From Spirochaetales bacterium (GTDB lineage: Bacteria; Spirochaetota; Spirochaetia; SZUA-6; JAFGRV01): DNA of 37,859 bases. Below the pieces are notes generated by a model. It was not told where the DNA came from, did no database searches, and saw only the letters and a list, made by a program, of their open reading frames with translations. Positions 8,582 to 16,922 of the stretch are shown piece by piece; position 1 is the first letter of the stretch; each line of letters begins with the position of its first letter. The position numbers and the translations under genes were made by a program. The DNA lies in contig JAFGQK010000322.1 of NCBI GenBank assembly GCA_016935735.1, forward strand, positions 1 through 37,859. The letters are read 5' to 3'.

Positions 8582-8640
8582 AACCACCTTGTTTTAAACT
8601 ACTATCGGGGTTCAACTACTGTTGAACACTCTTCAATATA
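8582..8640 (-). repeat. Dispersed repeat, copy A (gene tail plus Shine-Dalgarno)
   Basis: On the minus strand this copy reads GTTGAACCCCGATAG, a variable AT-rich stretch, then AAGGTGGTT. It matches copy B (17823-17857) at about 29 of 35 positions. Upstream it contains the perfect palindrome GTTCAAC-AGTA-GTTGAAC. Fourteen bases, ACAGTAGTTGAACC, are identical to copy C. The repeat encodes the last residues STVVEPR and the stop of the upstream gene, and its AAGGTGG serves as ribosome binding site for the protease gene. Confidence 0.7.
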
Positions 8641-10611
8641 AATACTGTCCCTGTATCTAAAAACAAAATACATTATACCTTTACTATAATACAAACCGCT
8701 TTCGGATAACAATGTTACATCCACATCTTTTCCCCGTTTCCCTATCCAGTAAAGTCCCGGTTTTGTCCCTGGAATAATGGTGAGTTCCTTTTTTCCCCGT
8801 CTGGAACTTACCACCCTGCCCCCCTGGAATACGATAAATAAATCAAATTTACCATCATACCCGGTTGAAAAAGAAAAATTCGTTTTCCCATTTTTTTCCA
8901 TTATTTCTTTTGCATCGATTATGCCATCACTATTATAATCCCAGTGAGTTTCAAGGTTTTCTCCGGCTTTATTAAAAAATTGTATACAATCTGGCCTGTC
9001 ATCATTATTATAATCATAGGTAATCTTTGCTAACCATCCATCTTTATAATACTCCATAATCTCATAATAACCGTCACCATCCAGATCCTGCTTTCCTTTA
9101 TGGGGTATTCCATTACTGTAGTCAATAATGTGATCCATATGCCCATCCCCGTCAGTATCCCGGGATAAAGAAACATATTCACCACTTAAAAACTCTGATA
9201 CTGAACTCAGGTATCCGTTCCTGTATTCATTTATACGGAAAGCCCTGCTGCTTATTGCTTTTTCCCCGGGCGGAATGAATGTATCACGGACAGATAAGGC
9301 AAGTCCCGTCTGATCTTCCTTTTCTGTTTCACGGAAAAGCGGATATGCATAATCAAGGGGAAGGAGTAAAAACTCCTTTTTAATTGCGTTTTTTTCATAG
9401 GTAAGGGATTCAAGGTAGGGATAGGTAGAGTATTTCCCGTAAACGGCGTTACCGGTGATAATAAAAAAACCGATTTTAACAGGCATATCTTCTTTAAAAA
9501 CTATTTCCATTTCTATAAAACCATCCTGATTTTTGTCTCTCTGCCATAGAGTAAGACTCCCGTTATTATAGGTATATAATTCCTCATAAAAACCATCCCT
9601 GTTTTTATCCATTACCCTTTCTCCGGAGTAACCTGATTCTTTTTCTTTGAACAGGGTAAAAAGCTCTTCCTTCTCTTTTAAAAGCAGGACAAATTGATCC
9701 AGGAAGAGGATATCTTTGTTCCCGTCATACGTGAAAAATAAATCGATATAATGTTCCGGCTCTTCCATTTCAAGGGATACGGCAAGGATACTGGCCAGGG
9801 GGGATCGACCTCCTTTTTCAAAGTATTTATCCAGCAGTTGAGAAGTACCTTGTAAATTGCTATCGTGCCTCAACGAATATTGAGGAGTGTTCAACAAAGT
9901 TGACCCCCGATTGTCATTCTTTAAGGTGGTCTCTTCTTTAGTTTTTTCCGTGGATATATCTAATATAGAAAGTTTTATTTTTGTAAGGATAAGATCAGGA
10001 TTATCCGGTAACTTTTCCAGACCCTGGTTAATAATCCGGATGGCCATGTCCCTTTTTCCTTTTTTTTCCAGGTATTCAGCATAGAGGATGTAAAACTCAT
10101 CATAAGAAGGAAACCTTTTAAGTGAATCGGTAAGAAATTCCTCCAGTTTCAAAGAATTACTTTCTTTTAAGGTCTTTACCATAAGCAGGGCAGAATACAT
10201 ATCTTCTTTGAGTTTTATTCCCATATTCCGGAATACCTCCAATGCCTCTTTAAGCAAACCAATCTGAAGATATACCCTTCCAAGCTCTCTCTCGGCAATA
10301 AAGGGGTCTGTTTTTACCCATGACCGGTCATTCAGGGCTTGTTTCAAAAAGGAGAGTCCGGTTAAGGTGGTATTCTGTTCTTTAAAGAGAATAAGTGAAA
10401 GTAAAAATGTTGTTTCTGAAAAATCGGGATAAAACTCATAGGAATTTCTTAAAAGCTTTTCTGCCTCTTTTATTTTCCCGGAATCGTAGAGGACTTCTGC
10501 CTGTCTGAAATAGTATAATGCTATTCCTTTATCGTCCCCTGAAAGAACCAGGGAAGAGTACGAGAAAATGAGAATAAAGATAAAAAATCTTGTTTTGCCT
10601 GAAGTGGTCAT
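8602..10611 (-). CDS. Exported TPR protein with EF-hand-like calcium loops
   Basis: The 669-aa protein has a signal peptide (FFIFILIFSYSSLVLS). Residues about 28-220 form TPR-like helical repeats (YYFRQAEVLYDSGKIKEAEK, LGRVYLQIGLLKEALEVF). The second half holds at least six DxDxDG-type loops: DKNRDGFYEE, DKNQDGFIEM, DTDGDGHMDH, DLDGDGYYEI, DYNNDDRPD and DYNSDGIID. These resemble calcium-binding loops of FG-GAP/VCBS or EF-hand type. Residues about 227-258 are encoded by an inserted copy of a dispersed repeat, and the last few residues by another. It lies 33 bp after ftsH and just before the DegP-like protease gene. No Shine-Dalgarno sequence is evident. The function is unknown, perhaps envelope scaffolding. 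Confidence 0.75.
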   Translation of the reverse strand: MTTSGKTRFFIFILIFSYSSLVLSGDDKGIALYYFRQAEVLYDSGKIKEAEKLLRNSYEFYPDFSETTFLLSLILFKEQNTTLTGLSFLKQALNDRSWVKTDPFIAERELGRVYLQIGLLKEALEVFRNMGIKLKEDMYSALLMVKTLKESNSLKLEEFLTDSLKRFPSYDEFYILYAEYLEKKGKRDMAIRIINQGLEKLPDNPDLILTKIKLSILDISTEKTKEETTLKNDNRGSTLLNTPQYSLRHDSNLQGTSQLLDKYFEKGGRSPLASILAVSLEMEEPEHYIDLFFTYDGNKDILFLDQFVLLLKEKEELFTLFKEKESGYSGERVMDKNRDGFYEELYTYNNGSLTLWQRDKNQDGFIEMEIVFKEDMPVKIGFFIITGNAVYGKYSTYPYLESLTYEKNAIKKEFLLLPLDYAYPLFRETEKEDQTGLALSVRDTFIPPGEKAISSRAFRINEYRNGYLSSVSEFLSGEYVSLSRDTDGDGHMDHIIDYSNGIPHKGKQDLDGDGYYEIMEYYKDGWLAKITYDYNNDDRPDCIQFFNKAGENLETHWDYNSDGIIDAKEIMEKNGKTNFSFSTGYDGKFDLFIVFQGGRVVSSRRGKKELTIIPGTKPGLYWIGKRGKDVDVTLLSESGLYYSKGIMYFVFRYRDSIYIEECSTVVEPR
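9837..9932. repeat. Dispersed repeat, copy D, inserted in frame in a coding region
   Basis: The 96-bp segment holds two repeat units in inverted orientation. On the plus strand one unit reads GTTGACCCCCGATTGTC and ends TTTAAGGTGGTC (9899-9931). On the minus strand the other starts GTTGAGGCACGATAGCAATT (from 9874). Between them lies GTTGAACACTCCTCAATAT (minus strand), nearly identical to the flank of copy A (GTTGAACACTCTTCAATAT). Because 96 is a multiple of three, the host frame is kept and gains 32 codons, including LLNTPQYSLRHDSNLQGTSQ. Confidence 0.65.
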
Positions 10612-10644
10612 GATGTATTTATCGGCATTTTACAGAAAAAGCAA

Positions 10645-12507
10645 TTATGCTTCTATTTCCTTTTTATAAGGAAATCCCAGAAGTTCGGCAACTTCTTCAC
10701 CGTCCAGTGTTTCCCTGGCAACAAGTGTTTCTGCAAGTAACTGTAATTTCTCTTTATTTGCCAGGATTATTTGTTCTGCCTTTTCCAGACAGGAATTAAC
10801 AATCCGTTTGATTTCCTTGTCGATTTTTTCGGCTGTCTCTTCCGAATAATCTTTATGCCGGGCAATCTCTTTCCCCAGGAAAATCGGTTCTTCCTTCTGA
10901 CCATAGGCAATCGGGCCAAGATCCTTACTCATTCCCCATTCACAGATCATACGCCGTGCAATTTCCGTAGCCTGTTCAATATCCTGCTGTGAACCGGTAG
11001 TTGTTTCCTTGTACTTGAAATTTTCCGCTGCATAACCACCCATATAGATGGTAATCATATCCAGCAGCCATGCTTCACTTCGTGAATATGTATCATTCTC
11101 TGGCAAAGATAAAGACATACCGAGAGCCCTTCCATGCGGGATGATTGTCACTTTATGAAGTGGATCTGCATTCTCTAACAGGAAATGAAGAATCGCGTGC
11201 CCTGATTCATGATAAGCAGTCATTTCCCGCTCTTTAGGCGGGATGATCTTGGATCTTCTTGCAACACCCATAAGAATTTTATCCCTTGCATCCTCAAAAT
11301 CAATCATTTCCACATTACTTTTATTACGTCTTGCCGCAAAAAGAGCAGCTTCATTCACCAGGTTTGCAAGATCTGCACCGGATGTTCCCGGGGTTGCCCG
11401 TGCTATTCTTTTAAAATCGATATTCGAAACAATATGTATTTTCCGGCAGTGAATTTTCAATATCTCTTCCCGTTCATTAATATCCGGCATATCGATAACG
11501 ACCTGGCGATCGAATCTTCCAGGCCGGAGTAAAGCAGGATCAAGAACATCCGGCCGGTTTGTTGCAGCAAGAATGATGACTCCATCTTTTGTATCGAATC
11601 CGTCCATTTCAACGAGCATCTGGTTAAGTGTCTGTTCCCGTTCATCATGCCCGCCGCCATAACCGGCACCACGGGTTCTTCCCACCGCATCAAGCTCATC
11701 AATAAAAAGAATGCACGGAGCGTTTTTCCTGCCCTGGTCAAAGAGATCCCTTACACGGCTGGCACCTACTCCTACGAACATCTCCACAAAATCGGAACCC
11801 GACATATGAAAGAATGCAACATCTGCCTCCCCGGCAATTGCTTTGGCAAGCAGGGTTTTCCCTGTACCGGGAAGCCCGACCAGGAGAACACCGGTAGGGA
11901 TTTTTGCCCCGATTTTGACAAACTTTGATGGATTCTTTAAGAACTCAACAACTTCCTGGAGCTCGTACTTGGCTTCTTTCTGCCCGGCAACATCCGCAAA
12001 GGTGATATGTTTCCCGGAATCGAGATATCTTTTCGCCCTGCTTTTTCCGAAAGAAAAAGCACGATTCCCGCTTCCCTGAACCTGGCGGAACATAAACCAG
12101 ATAAAAATGAATCCAATAACCCACGGGAGAAGTTCAAAGAAGATCTTGAATGGGGGAGGTTCTATATTCCCTCCCTGGACAATAACCCCATTTTCTACAA
12201 GAAGTTGCATGAGAGTTCCGTCCTCGTAGGGGATATATGTCCTGAATTCACCCCGTTTATCGACATATTCACCATGTATGAGCTTTTCATCCAGAATTTT
12301 TACTTTTTTGATTTTTGATTCTCCAAGATATCGAAGGAAATCAGTATAAGAAATTTCACTTGAATAATCCCTGTTTTGAAAAACGATAAAGAGAAGAATA
12401 ATACCAATCAATACAATAAGAGAAATTATTGTTGCCTTATTATTCAAATTGAACTTCGGCAATTTCTTATCTGAGTTATTATTGTCATTATTTCCGTTAT
12501 TATTCAC
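10645..12507 (-). CDS. ftsH: ATP-dependent zinc metalloprotease FtsH
   Basis: The 620-aa membrane protease degrades misfolded or regulated membrane and cytosolic proteins. Two transmembrane helices (about 26-43 and 123-142) bracket a periplasmic domain. The AAA module has Walker A GLPGTGKT (211-218), Walker [14 protein letters not shown], and the second region of homology [20 protein letters not shown]. The zinc site is HESGH (433-437), with Ser in place of the common Ala. The unusual N-terminus is Asn-rich ([15 protein letters not shown]). The start is GTG 12505-12507, and no ATG fits. It follows tilS, as in Borrelia, and leads into two exported proteins. Confidence 0.97.
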   Translation of the reverse strand: MNNNGNNDNNNSDKKLPKFNLNNKATIISLIVLIGIILLFIVFQNRDYSSEISYTDFLRYLGESKIKKVKILDEKLIHGEYVDKRGEFRTYIPYEDGTLMQLLVENGVIVQGGNIEPPPFKIFFELLPWVIGFIFIWFMFRQVQGSGNRAFSFGKSRAKRYLDSGKHITFADVAGQKEAKYELQEVVEFLKNPSKFVKIGAKIPTGVLLVGLPGTGKTLLAKAIAGEADVAFFHMSGSDFVEMFVGVGASRVRDLFDQGRKNAPCILFIDELDAVGRTRGAGYGGGHDEREQTLNQMLVEMDGFDTKDGVIILAATNRPDVLDPALLRPGRFDRQVVIDMPDINEREEILKIHCRKIHIVSNIDFKRIARATPGTSGADLANLVNEAALFAARRNKSNVEMIDFEDARDKILMGVARRSKIIPPKEREMTAYHESGHAILHFLLENADPLHKVTIIPHGRALGMSLSLPENDTYSRSEAWLLDMITIYMGGYAAENFKYKETTTGSQQDIEQATEIARRMICEWGMSKDLGPIAYGQKEEPIFLGKEIARHKDYSEETAEKIDKEIKRIVNSCLEKAEQIILANKEKLQLLAETLVARETLDGEEVAELLGFPYKKEIEA

Positions 12508-12544
12508 TAGCTTCCATTCCTCTATTTATAGTTATAACATGTTT

Positions 12545-12587
12545 TTATCCCTTTGGCAAATAAAAGGGATAAATAATATCCGGTCAA
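12545..12587 (-). promoter_or_regulatory. Hairpin and candidate promoter upstream of ftsH
   Basis: A perfect 10-bp inverted repeat, TTATCCCTTT (12545-12554) and AAAGGGATAA (12563-12572), lies 38 bp before the ftsH GTG. Neither strand follows it with a T-run, so it is not a classical terminator. On the minus strand TTGACC (12587-12582), a 17-bp spacer and TTTATT (12564-12559) could form a weak promoter overlapping the hairpin. If used, half the hairpin would lie in the ftsH leader. Confidence 0.3.
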
Positions 12588-12668
12588 ATACACGATGTTC
12601 CCGGAATAATGCATATTGATGAAAAGAAATCAAAAGAAATACATAAAAACCCGGAATCTGCCTGCCCT

Positions 12669-14099
12669 TTATATTTTTTTTCTTAATTCGATAGTCACAA
12701 TATCTGTGTCCCCGGATTCTCTATCATGTACATCAGGGGCAAACCTGTTTTCAAAGCCGAATTCTTTTCCTGCTACTGCCACTATCTGCTTCCTGTCTGC
12801 AAGAACAGGGATTACCCATCGTCTATTCTCCGGTACTTTCCATTCATTAAATAATTTTTTTAAAGATTTATTCTCCTTTCCACTTTTTATTTTATCTCCC
12901 GGCATCCGTGAACGAATAACCAGGGGATAATGTATGCAATTCTCTATAAGAGTTACATCCGTGTTCTTACTTTCACTCTGTTTTTTACCATTATATATAT
13001 GAATTATGCAACCAATTGCTTGAATATTTATCCTCTTTCCTTTTTCTCCATGTATAAGATAACTTTTTTTTCGTGGATAGACAATATCCGCCCTGCAAAA
13101 AAGATACTTACCCCGGCATATTAAAGCAATACCATATCCCCTTAAAATTACTCTTCTTCCTGTTATGTTTTCTTTATCAAGAACAGGGGAAAGGAATTTG
13201 TAAGGAATTCTTTCTTTTTTCCCGATTTTTTCATCATCATAAAGGTTATTAAGGACTTTATAAAGGGAAAAAAGCCGTATGACACCGTGGACTTGAAGGA
13301 ATTTCTCCTTATTCATTCTGTATCCATCGGAAAATTCTGATTTTCCGGCAGATGTTTTTTCCCAGTTGCATGTTTTTCTGATTTCTTCTTCAAAATAACT
13401 GTTTAATAGCCGGAATAACCCGGACAAACGCTTCAATCCTTTTTGATATCCCGGGAAAATATTTCTTACTACAGGAATGAGGTTTAACCGTATTTTATTT
13501 CTTAAAAAAGCTTTACTGCGGTTAGATGAATCCACGACAAATCCAATCTCATTATCATTCAGGTATGTATAAATTTCTTCTTTGGTACAATAAAATAGCG
13601 GACGAATTATTCCGTCACGATAAAGAGGAATCCCGGCCAGACCTGTAACACCCCCGCCCTGGAAAAAACGCATGACAATTGTTTCCAGATGATCATCTTC
13701 CACATGCCCGAGGGCAATATAATTTGCTTTCACTTTCTTGCAGACAGCACCAAGGAATTGGTATCTTTTTTTCCTGGCAACCTCTTCCATACTCCGGGTT
13801 TCATTTAAAGCAATCCTGTTTAACTCACCAACAGGAATACGGCCAATAAAGAGTTCAATCTGTAAAGAAGCGGCAACCTGGTGTAAAAATTTTATATCTT
13901 TCTCTATTTCTGTTTTTTTTCTCATACCATGGTCAAGATAAGCAGCAAAAAGAGTAAAATCAAACTCTTTTTTCAGGTGATGTAGGATATAAAGAAGAGT
14001 AGTTGAATCCGGTCCGCCTGAAGTACCAACGAGAATACGGGAACCATTTTTTACCCCGCATTCAGTAAGTGCCTTAACGACCTTATCTCTGAGCTTCAA
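12669..14099 (-). CDS. tilS: tRNA(Ile)-lysidine synthase TilS
   Basis: TilS converts C34 of tRNA-Ile(CAU) to lysidine, changing decoding to AUA. The 476-aa protein has the PP-loop ATPase motif VGTSGGPDSTTLLYIL near the N-terminus, LDHGMRKKTEIEKD, and GHVEDDHLETIVMRFFQGGG. Further on is the typical RPLFYCTKEEIYTYL and a C-terminal substrate-binding region. The start is TTG 14097-14099, overlapping the pth stop in TTGA. The next ATG would delete the PP-loop, and AAAAGGA lies just upstream, so TTG is favoured. It sits in the conserved pth-tilS-ftsH order. Confidence 0.95.
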   Translation of the reverse strand: MKLRDKVVKALTECGVKNGSRILVGTSGGPDSTTLLYILHHLKKEFDFTLFAAYLDHGMRKKTEIEKDIKFLHQVAASLQIELFIGRIPVGELNRIALNETRSMEEVARKKRYQFLGAVCKKVKANYIALGHVEDDHLETIVMRFFQGGGVTGLAGIPLYRDGIIRPLFYCTKEEIYTYLNDNEIGFVVDSSNRSKAFLRNKIRLNLIPVVRNIFPGYQKGLKRLSGLFRLLNSYFEEEIRKTCNWEKTSAGKSEFSDGYRMNKEKFLQVHGVIRLFSLYKVLNNLYDDEKIGKKERIPYKFLSPVLDKENITGRRVILRGYGIALICRGKYLFCRADIVYPRKKSYLIHGEKGKRINIQAIGCIIHIYNGKKQSESKNTDVTLIENCIHYPLVIRSRMPGDKIKSGKENKSLKKLFNEWKVPENRRWVIPVLADRKQIVAVAGKEFGFENRFAPDVHDRESGDTDIVTIELRKKI

Positions 14100-14689
14100 T
14101 GTTCCTTTTCTTCCTGTTCTATAGCGGTTACATTTATAAAATTCATCACTTCCAGGGGCGGCTTTTCCAGAAGGAGGAGTATCCCGGATGCAGCTTTATC
14201 CACAGCCAGATCGATTCTCTGTTTTTCCTCTCCCCCGGGATTACTCAATACATGTTCTATAATATTATTATCCGGCGGACGTCCGATCCCGATATAAAGG
14301 CGCATAAAATCACCAGTGCCGGTATATTCAATCACAGAGGCAAGACCCCTGTGGCCGGCAGATGATCCTTTTGTTTTAAGCCTGCAAATTCCCGGTTCAA
14401 GGTCAAGATTATCACAAACAACCAGAAGTTCAGAGGTATCTGCCTTTGCATAATGTAAAATACCGGGGATAGCCAGTCCGGATCTATTCATATAAGTAAG
14501 TGGTTTAGCCAGAACAATAGCTTTATTTCTATAAACACCCTTTCCCTTTGTATAAGAATAAAAAAAAGGTTTTGTAAGCTTTATAGAAAGTTTCTCGGCC
14601 AGTAAATCAACAACAAAAAAACCTGCATTATGCCGGTTCCCTTTATAAGGTCTTCCCGGATTTCCTAAACCAATCACTACCAGTGGCAT
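14096..14689 (-). CDS. pth: Peptidyl-tRNA hydrolase
   Basis: Pth releases tRNA from prematurely dropped peptidyl-tRNA. The 197-aa protein shows the family's key residues: Asn in VIGLGNPGRPY, catalytic His in NRHNAGFFVVDLL, TYMNRSGLA, the Asp in CDNLDLEPG and the GHRGLASVIEYTGTGDF segment. AAGG lies four bases before the ATG. The first 16 bases of the gene (ATG excluding A) are duplicated about 60 bp upstream. The stop overlaps the tilS start by four bases. Confidence 0.96.
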   Translation of the reverse strand: MPLVVIGLGNPGRPYKGNRHNAGFFVVDLLAEKLSIKLTKPFFYSYTKGKGVYRNKAIVLAKPLTYMNRSGLAIPGILHYAKADTSELLVVCDNLDLEPGICRLKTKGSSAGHRGLASVIEYTGTGDFMRLYIGIGRPPDNNIIEHVLSNPGGEEKQRIDLAVDKAASGILLLLEKPPLEVMNFINVTAIEQEEKEH

Positions 14690-14749
14690 TATGCCTTTTC
14701 CCTTCCTGGTGCCCGCACGGATTTTAAAAGTTCATCACTACCAGTGGCA
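14673..14749 (-). repeat. 16-bp direct repeat at the start of pth
   Basis: TGCCACTGGTAGTGAT (minus strand) occurs at 14688-14673, where it encodes the beginning of Pth, and again at 14749-14734 in the rplY-pth gap. The copies are 61 bp apart in the same direction. The upstream copy lacks its own start codon in frame. It looks like a small duplication of the gene start. Confidence 0.75.
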
Positions 14750-14753
14750 GCTA

Positions 14754-15377
14754 TTATTCCTCTCCTGTTTTTTCTTCTACTTTCTCTTCTTCCACTCCTG
14801 CTTCTTCTTCTGCCGCTTCCTCTATAACCTCTCTCTTGCGTGTTACAATACAGATTACCTGGTCCTGGGGATTTAAAAACCTTACTCCTTCCGGTGGCTG
14901 GATATCTCTAATATGTACAGAATGGTTAACCTGGAGTTCAGATACATCAACAACGATTTCTTCGGGGAGATCCTTTGGCAGACATTCCACTTCCACTTCG
15001 TGAAGAAAAACCTCAAAAAGCCCCCCTTCTTTTACCCCAGCCGGGGTTCCATGTGTATGCAAAGGAACATGGGTTTTTAACAGCTTGCCTTTCTCGATTT
15101 CATAAAAATCAAGATGCATGATTCTCCCGGTGAGGATATCCTCCTGAAAATCTTTTACCAGTACATCATAGTTTTTCCCGGATACATTCAGATTTATAAT
15201 GATGTTTTCTGAAATCATTTTAAATTTAGAGTTAAACTCGTGTGCATCAACATAAAGTGAGAATGGCTTTGCATGACCGTACACTACCGAAGGAATCTTT
15301 CCGTTCCTTCTTAACTCTTTTGTGTATCCTTTTCGAAATTCTTCCCTTATTTCACCTGCTAATGTCTCTCTTTTCAT
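14754..15377 (-). CDS. rplY: 50S ribosomal protein L25, CTC-type
   Basis: The 207-aa protein is the long, general-stress (CTC) form of bL25, which binds 5S rRNA. The N-terminal domain shows EFRKGYTKELRRNGKIPSVVYG, and the beta-rich second domain shows VDVSELQVNHSVHIRDI and LPKDLPEEI. An acidic glutamate-rich tail (about 185-207) ends the protein, common in the CTC type. AAGGAG lies eight bases before the ATG. It lies between a tRNA gene and pth, and the spoVG-rplY-pth order is shared with Borrelia. Confidence 0.95.
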   Translation of the reverse strand: MKRETLAGEIREEFRKGYTKELRRNGKIPSVVYGHAKPFSLYVDAHEFNSKFKMISENIIINLNVSGKNYDVLVKDFQEDILTGRIMHLDFYEIEKGKLLKTHVPLHTHGTPAGVKEGGLFEVFLHEVEVECLPKDLPEEIVVDVSELQVNHSVHIRDIQPPEGVRFLNPQDQVICIVTRKREVIEEAAEEEAGVEEEKVEEKTGEE

Positions 15378-15410
15378 CAGTAAAGCTCCTTATACCTTAA
15401 ATATTTATTT

Positions 15411-15482
15411 CTGGGACGGCAGGATTCGAACCTACGAATGCCGGTACCAAAAACCGGTGGCTTACCGCTTGCCGACGTCCCA
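15411..15482 (-). tRNA. tRNA-Gln (anticodon UUG)
   Basis: The 72-nt cloverleaf is complete. The acceptor stem TGGGACG pairs perfectly with CGTCCCA and the discriminator base is G. The D arm is GGC-AAGCGGTAA-GCC. The anticodon stem CCGGT/ACCGG encloses loop TTTTGGT with anticodon TTG. The T arm is GTAGG-TTCGAAT-CCTGC, with one G-U pair. CCA is not encoded. The gene lies nine bases after the spoVG stop and 33 before the rplY start, so it is probably cut out of the spoVG-rplY transcript. Confidence 0.95.
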
Positions 15483-15491
15483 TTTTATTTA

Positions 15492-15779
15492 TTAATGTTC
15501 CCCCTCATCCGGGGAACTATCCTCGTCACCAGGTTTATTGTACTCATCAAGTATTTTGGTTTGAATAGCACTTCGACATTCTGAATTTATCGGATGTGCA
15601 ATATCCTTAAATTCACCACTTTTTGTTTTTCTATTCGGCATTGCAACGAAGATACCTTCTTTTCCTTCGATAATTTTCAGGTTGTGAACAACAAAACAAT
15701 CATCAAAGGTTAAAGAAACATAAGCCTTCAGTTTACCCTCAGACGCTACTTTTTTTATTTTCACATCTGTAATCTCCAT
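15492..15779 (-). CDS. spoVG: Nucleic-acid-binding regulator SpoVG
   Basis: SpoVG is a small DNA- and RNA-binding regulator. The 95-aa protein starts MEITDVKIKKVASEGKLKAY and carries the family core FVVHNLKIIEGKEGIFVAMP followed by RKTKSGEFKDIAHPI. The C-terminal tail is acidic. GGAGG lies nine bases before the ATG. It heads the spoVG-tRNA-rplY-pth-tilS group, the same order as in Borrelia, where SpoVG is a site-specific DNA-binding protein. Confidence 0.96.
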   Translation of the reverse strand: MEITDVKIKKVASEGKLKAYVSLTFDDCFVVHNLKIIEGKEGIFVAMPNRKTKSGEFKDIAHPINSECRSAIQTKILDEYNKPGDEDSSPDEGEH

Positions 15780-15871
15780 AACAATTTTCCTCCAGTTTAA
15801 AAAATAAGCCAGATCATTTATATTTTTGTCCGAGATTACCTAAAAGCAATAATCTCCACCGGGCTTTTATT

Positions 15872-15944
15872 CCTTGCAGAATTTCTATGCAGAAATTTTA
15901 CACAGGAATCCTCTACAGACTTCTTGCACCGAATTCCTGCAAGG
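15872..15944. repeat. Palindromic segment between ispE and spoVG
   Basis: Outer arms CCTTGCAGAATTTC (15872-15885) and GAATTCCTGCAAGG (15931-15944) are near-perfect inverted repeats. Inside the left arm is a perfect 7-bp hairpin, AATTTCT-ATGC-AGAAATT (15880-15897). The minus strand, the only one transcribed here, has no T-run after it. It may be a short palindromic repeat related to the one at 21547-21605, as both pair CTTGC with GCAAG. Confidence 0.4.
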
Positions 15945-15964
15945 TTTTTGATTCTCACAAACAA

Positions 15965-16846
15965 TCATTTTAATACAGTTACAGGCTTTTTATCAAGAGG
16001 ATTTGTATAAAATACAAACGGATATTTTCTTTTTAAACATCCGAATCCCGCTTTAGCCTGATACTTTTCCCTGTAAAGGCCAAAGACTGCAGATCCACTC
16101 CCCGATATATTTCCATAAAACGCTCCTGATGAGTACATATCAGAAATAATCGTATAAATAGCCGGGTACTGGTTTATTATTACACGAAAAAAGGAGTTTG
16201 AAAAGCCCCATTTTTCTTTTTCTTCACTCCTGTACATGGTGATAAGATCATCTTCTCCCGGCAATTTTTCTTTCTTTCCCCCTTCCCTTTCCTTATCCAG
16301 CCACTGGTATGCAAGCGACGTATCGACCTGGAACCCTGGATAAACAACAACCAGATGGTAATCTGTCCGGGGAATAAGCGGCTTTATTATCTCTCCCCTG
16401 CCGGAAACCAGGGCAGCAGCAGTATAATAAAAGTAGGGGACATCACTTCCCAGATCCTCCAGAATTTCTTGTATTTTTTCCTCTGCAACAACACCCGGAA
16501 AAAGAGTGTAAAGGCAGGAAACAGTCGCCGCTGCATCACTGGAACCACCGCCCAGACCTGCACCAAATGGAATCCTCTTTTTTATATGTATTTCCATATC
16601 CAGTTCTTTTCTGCCTGCCTTTTCAAATAACTCCACCGCCTTTTTTACTATATTTTCCCCCTGCGGAAAGGGAAAACCTCCTTTTATTATACACCCGCTT
16701 CCTTTTTTTTTCATATTGATGATAAGAGTGTCAAAAAGGTCAACAGACTGGAAAATACTTAAAAGATTATGATACCCATCTGCTCGTCTTTCCAGGATAT
16801 CAAGGTGAAGATTTATTTTCGCCGGTGCTTTTGTTTTTACTGTCAT
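15965..16846 (-). CDS. ispE: 4-diphosphocytidyl-2-C-methyl-D-erythritol kinase IspE
   Basis: IspE phosphorylates CDP-methylerythritol in the non-mevalonate isoprenoid pathway. The 293-aa GHMP kinase starts with KAPAKINLHLDILERRADGYHN, shown here in part as PAKINLHLDI. The ATP loop is PFGAGLGGGSSDAAA and the catalytic region is DLGSDVPYFY. The C-terminal motif 3 is NISGSGSAVFGLY. The length is normal. There is no strong Shine-Dalgarno sequence. A copy of the dispersed repeat lies 17 bp upstream on the other strand. Confidence 0.95.
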   Translation of the reverse strand: MTVKTKAPAKINLHLDILERRADGYHNLLSIFQSVDLFDTLIINMKKKGSGCIIKGGFPFPQGENIVKKAVELFEKAGRKELDMEIHIKKRIPFGAGLGGGSSDAAATVSCLYTLFPGVVAEEKIQEILEDLGSDVPYFYYTAAALVSGRGEIIKPLIPRTDYHLVVVYPGFQVDTSLAYQWLDKEREGGKKEKLPGEDDLITMYRSEEKEKWGFSNSFFRVIINQYPAIYTIISDMYSSGAFYGNISGSGSAVFGLYREKYQAKAGFGCLKRKYPFVFYTNPLDKKPVTVLK

Positions 16847-16862
16847 GCGTATCTTTTGCCAT

Positions 16863-16896
16863 ACAGTAGTTGAACCTTAATTTTAAATAAGGCGGT
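16863..16896 (+). repeat. Dispersed repeat, copy C
   Basis: On the plus strand it reads ACAGTAGTTGAACCTTAA, an AT-rich stretch, then AATAAGGCGGTC. The first 14 bases are identical to copy A, and the 3' end matches the AAGGTGGTT of the others with one change. Read in the same frame as copies A and B it gives VVEP-stop, although no gene runs into it on this strand. It lies between ispE and the exported-protein gene. Confidence 0.55.
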
Positions 16897-16922
16897 CATA
16901 AAGAAAGAGATAAACCAGCCAA

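Noticed and set aside
12545-12572. Hairpin upstream of ftsH as a terminator for tilS
   Set aside because: The stem is perfect but neither strand has a T-run after it.
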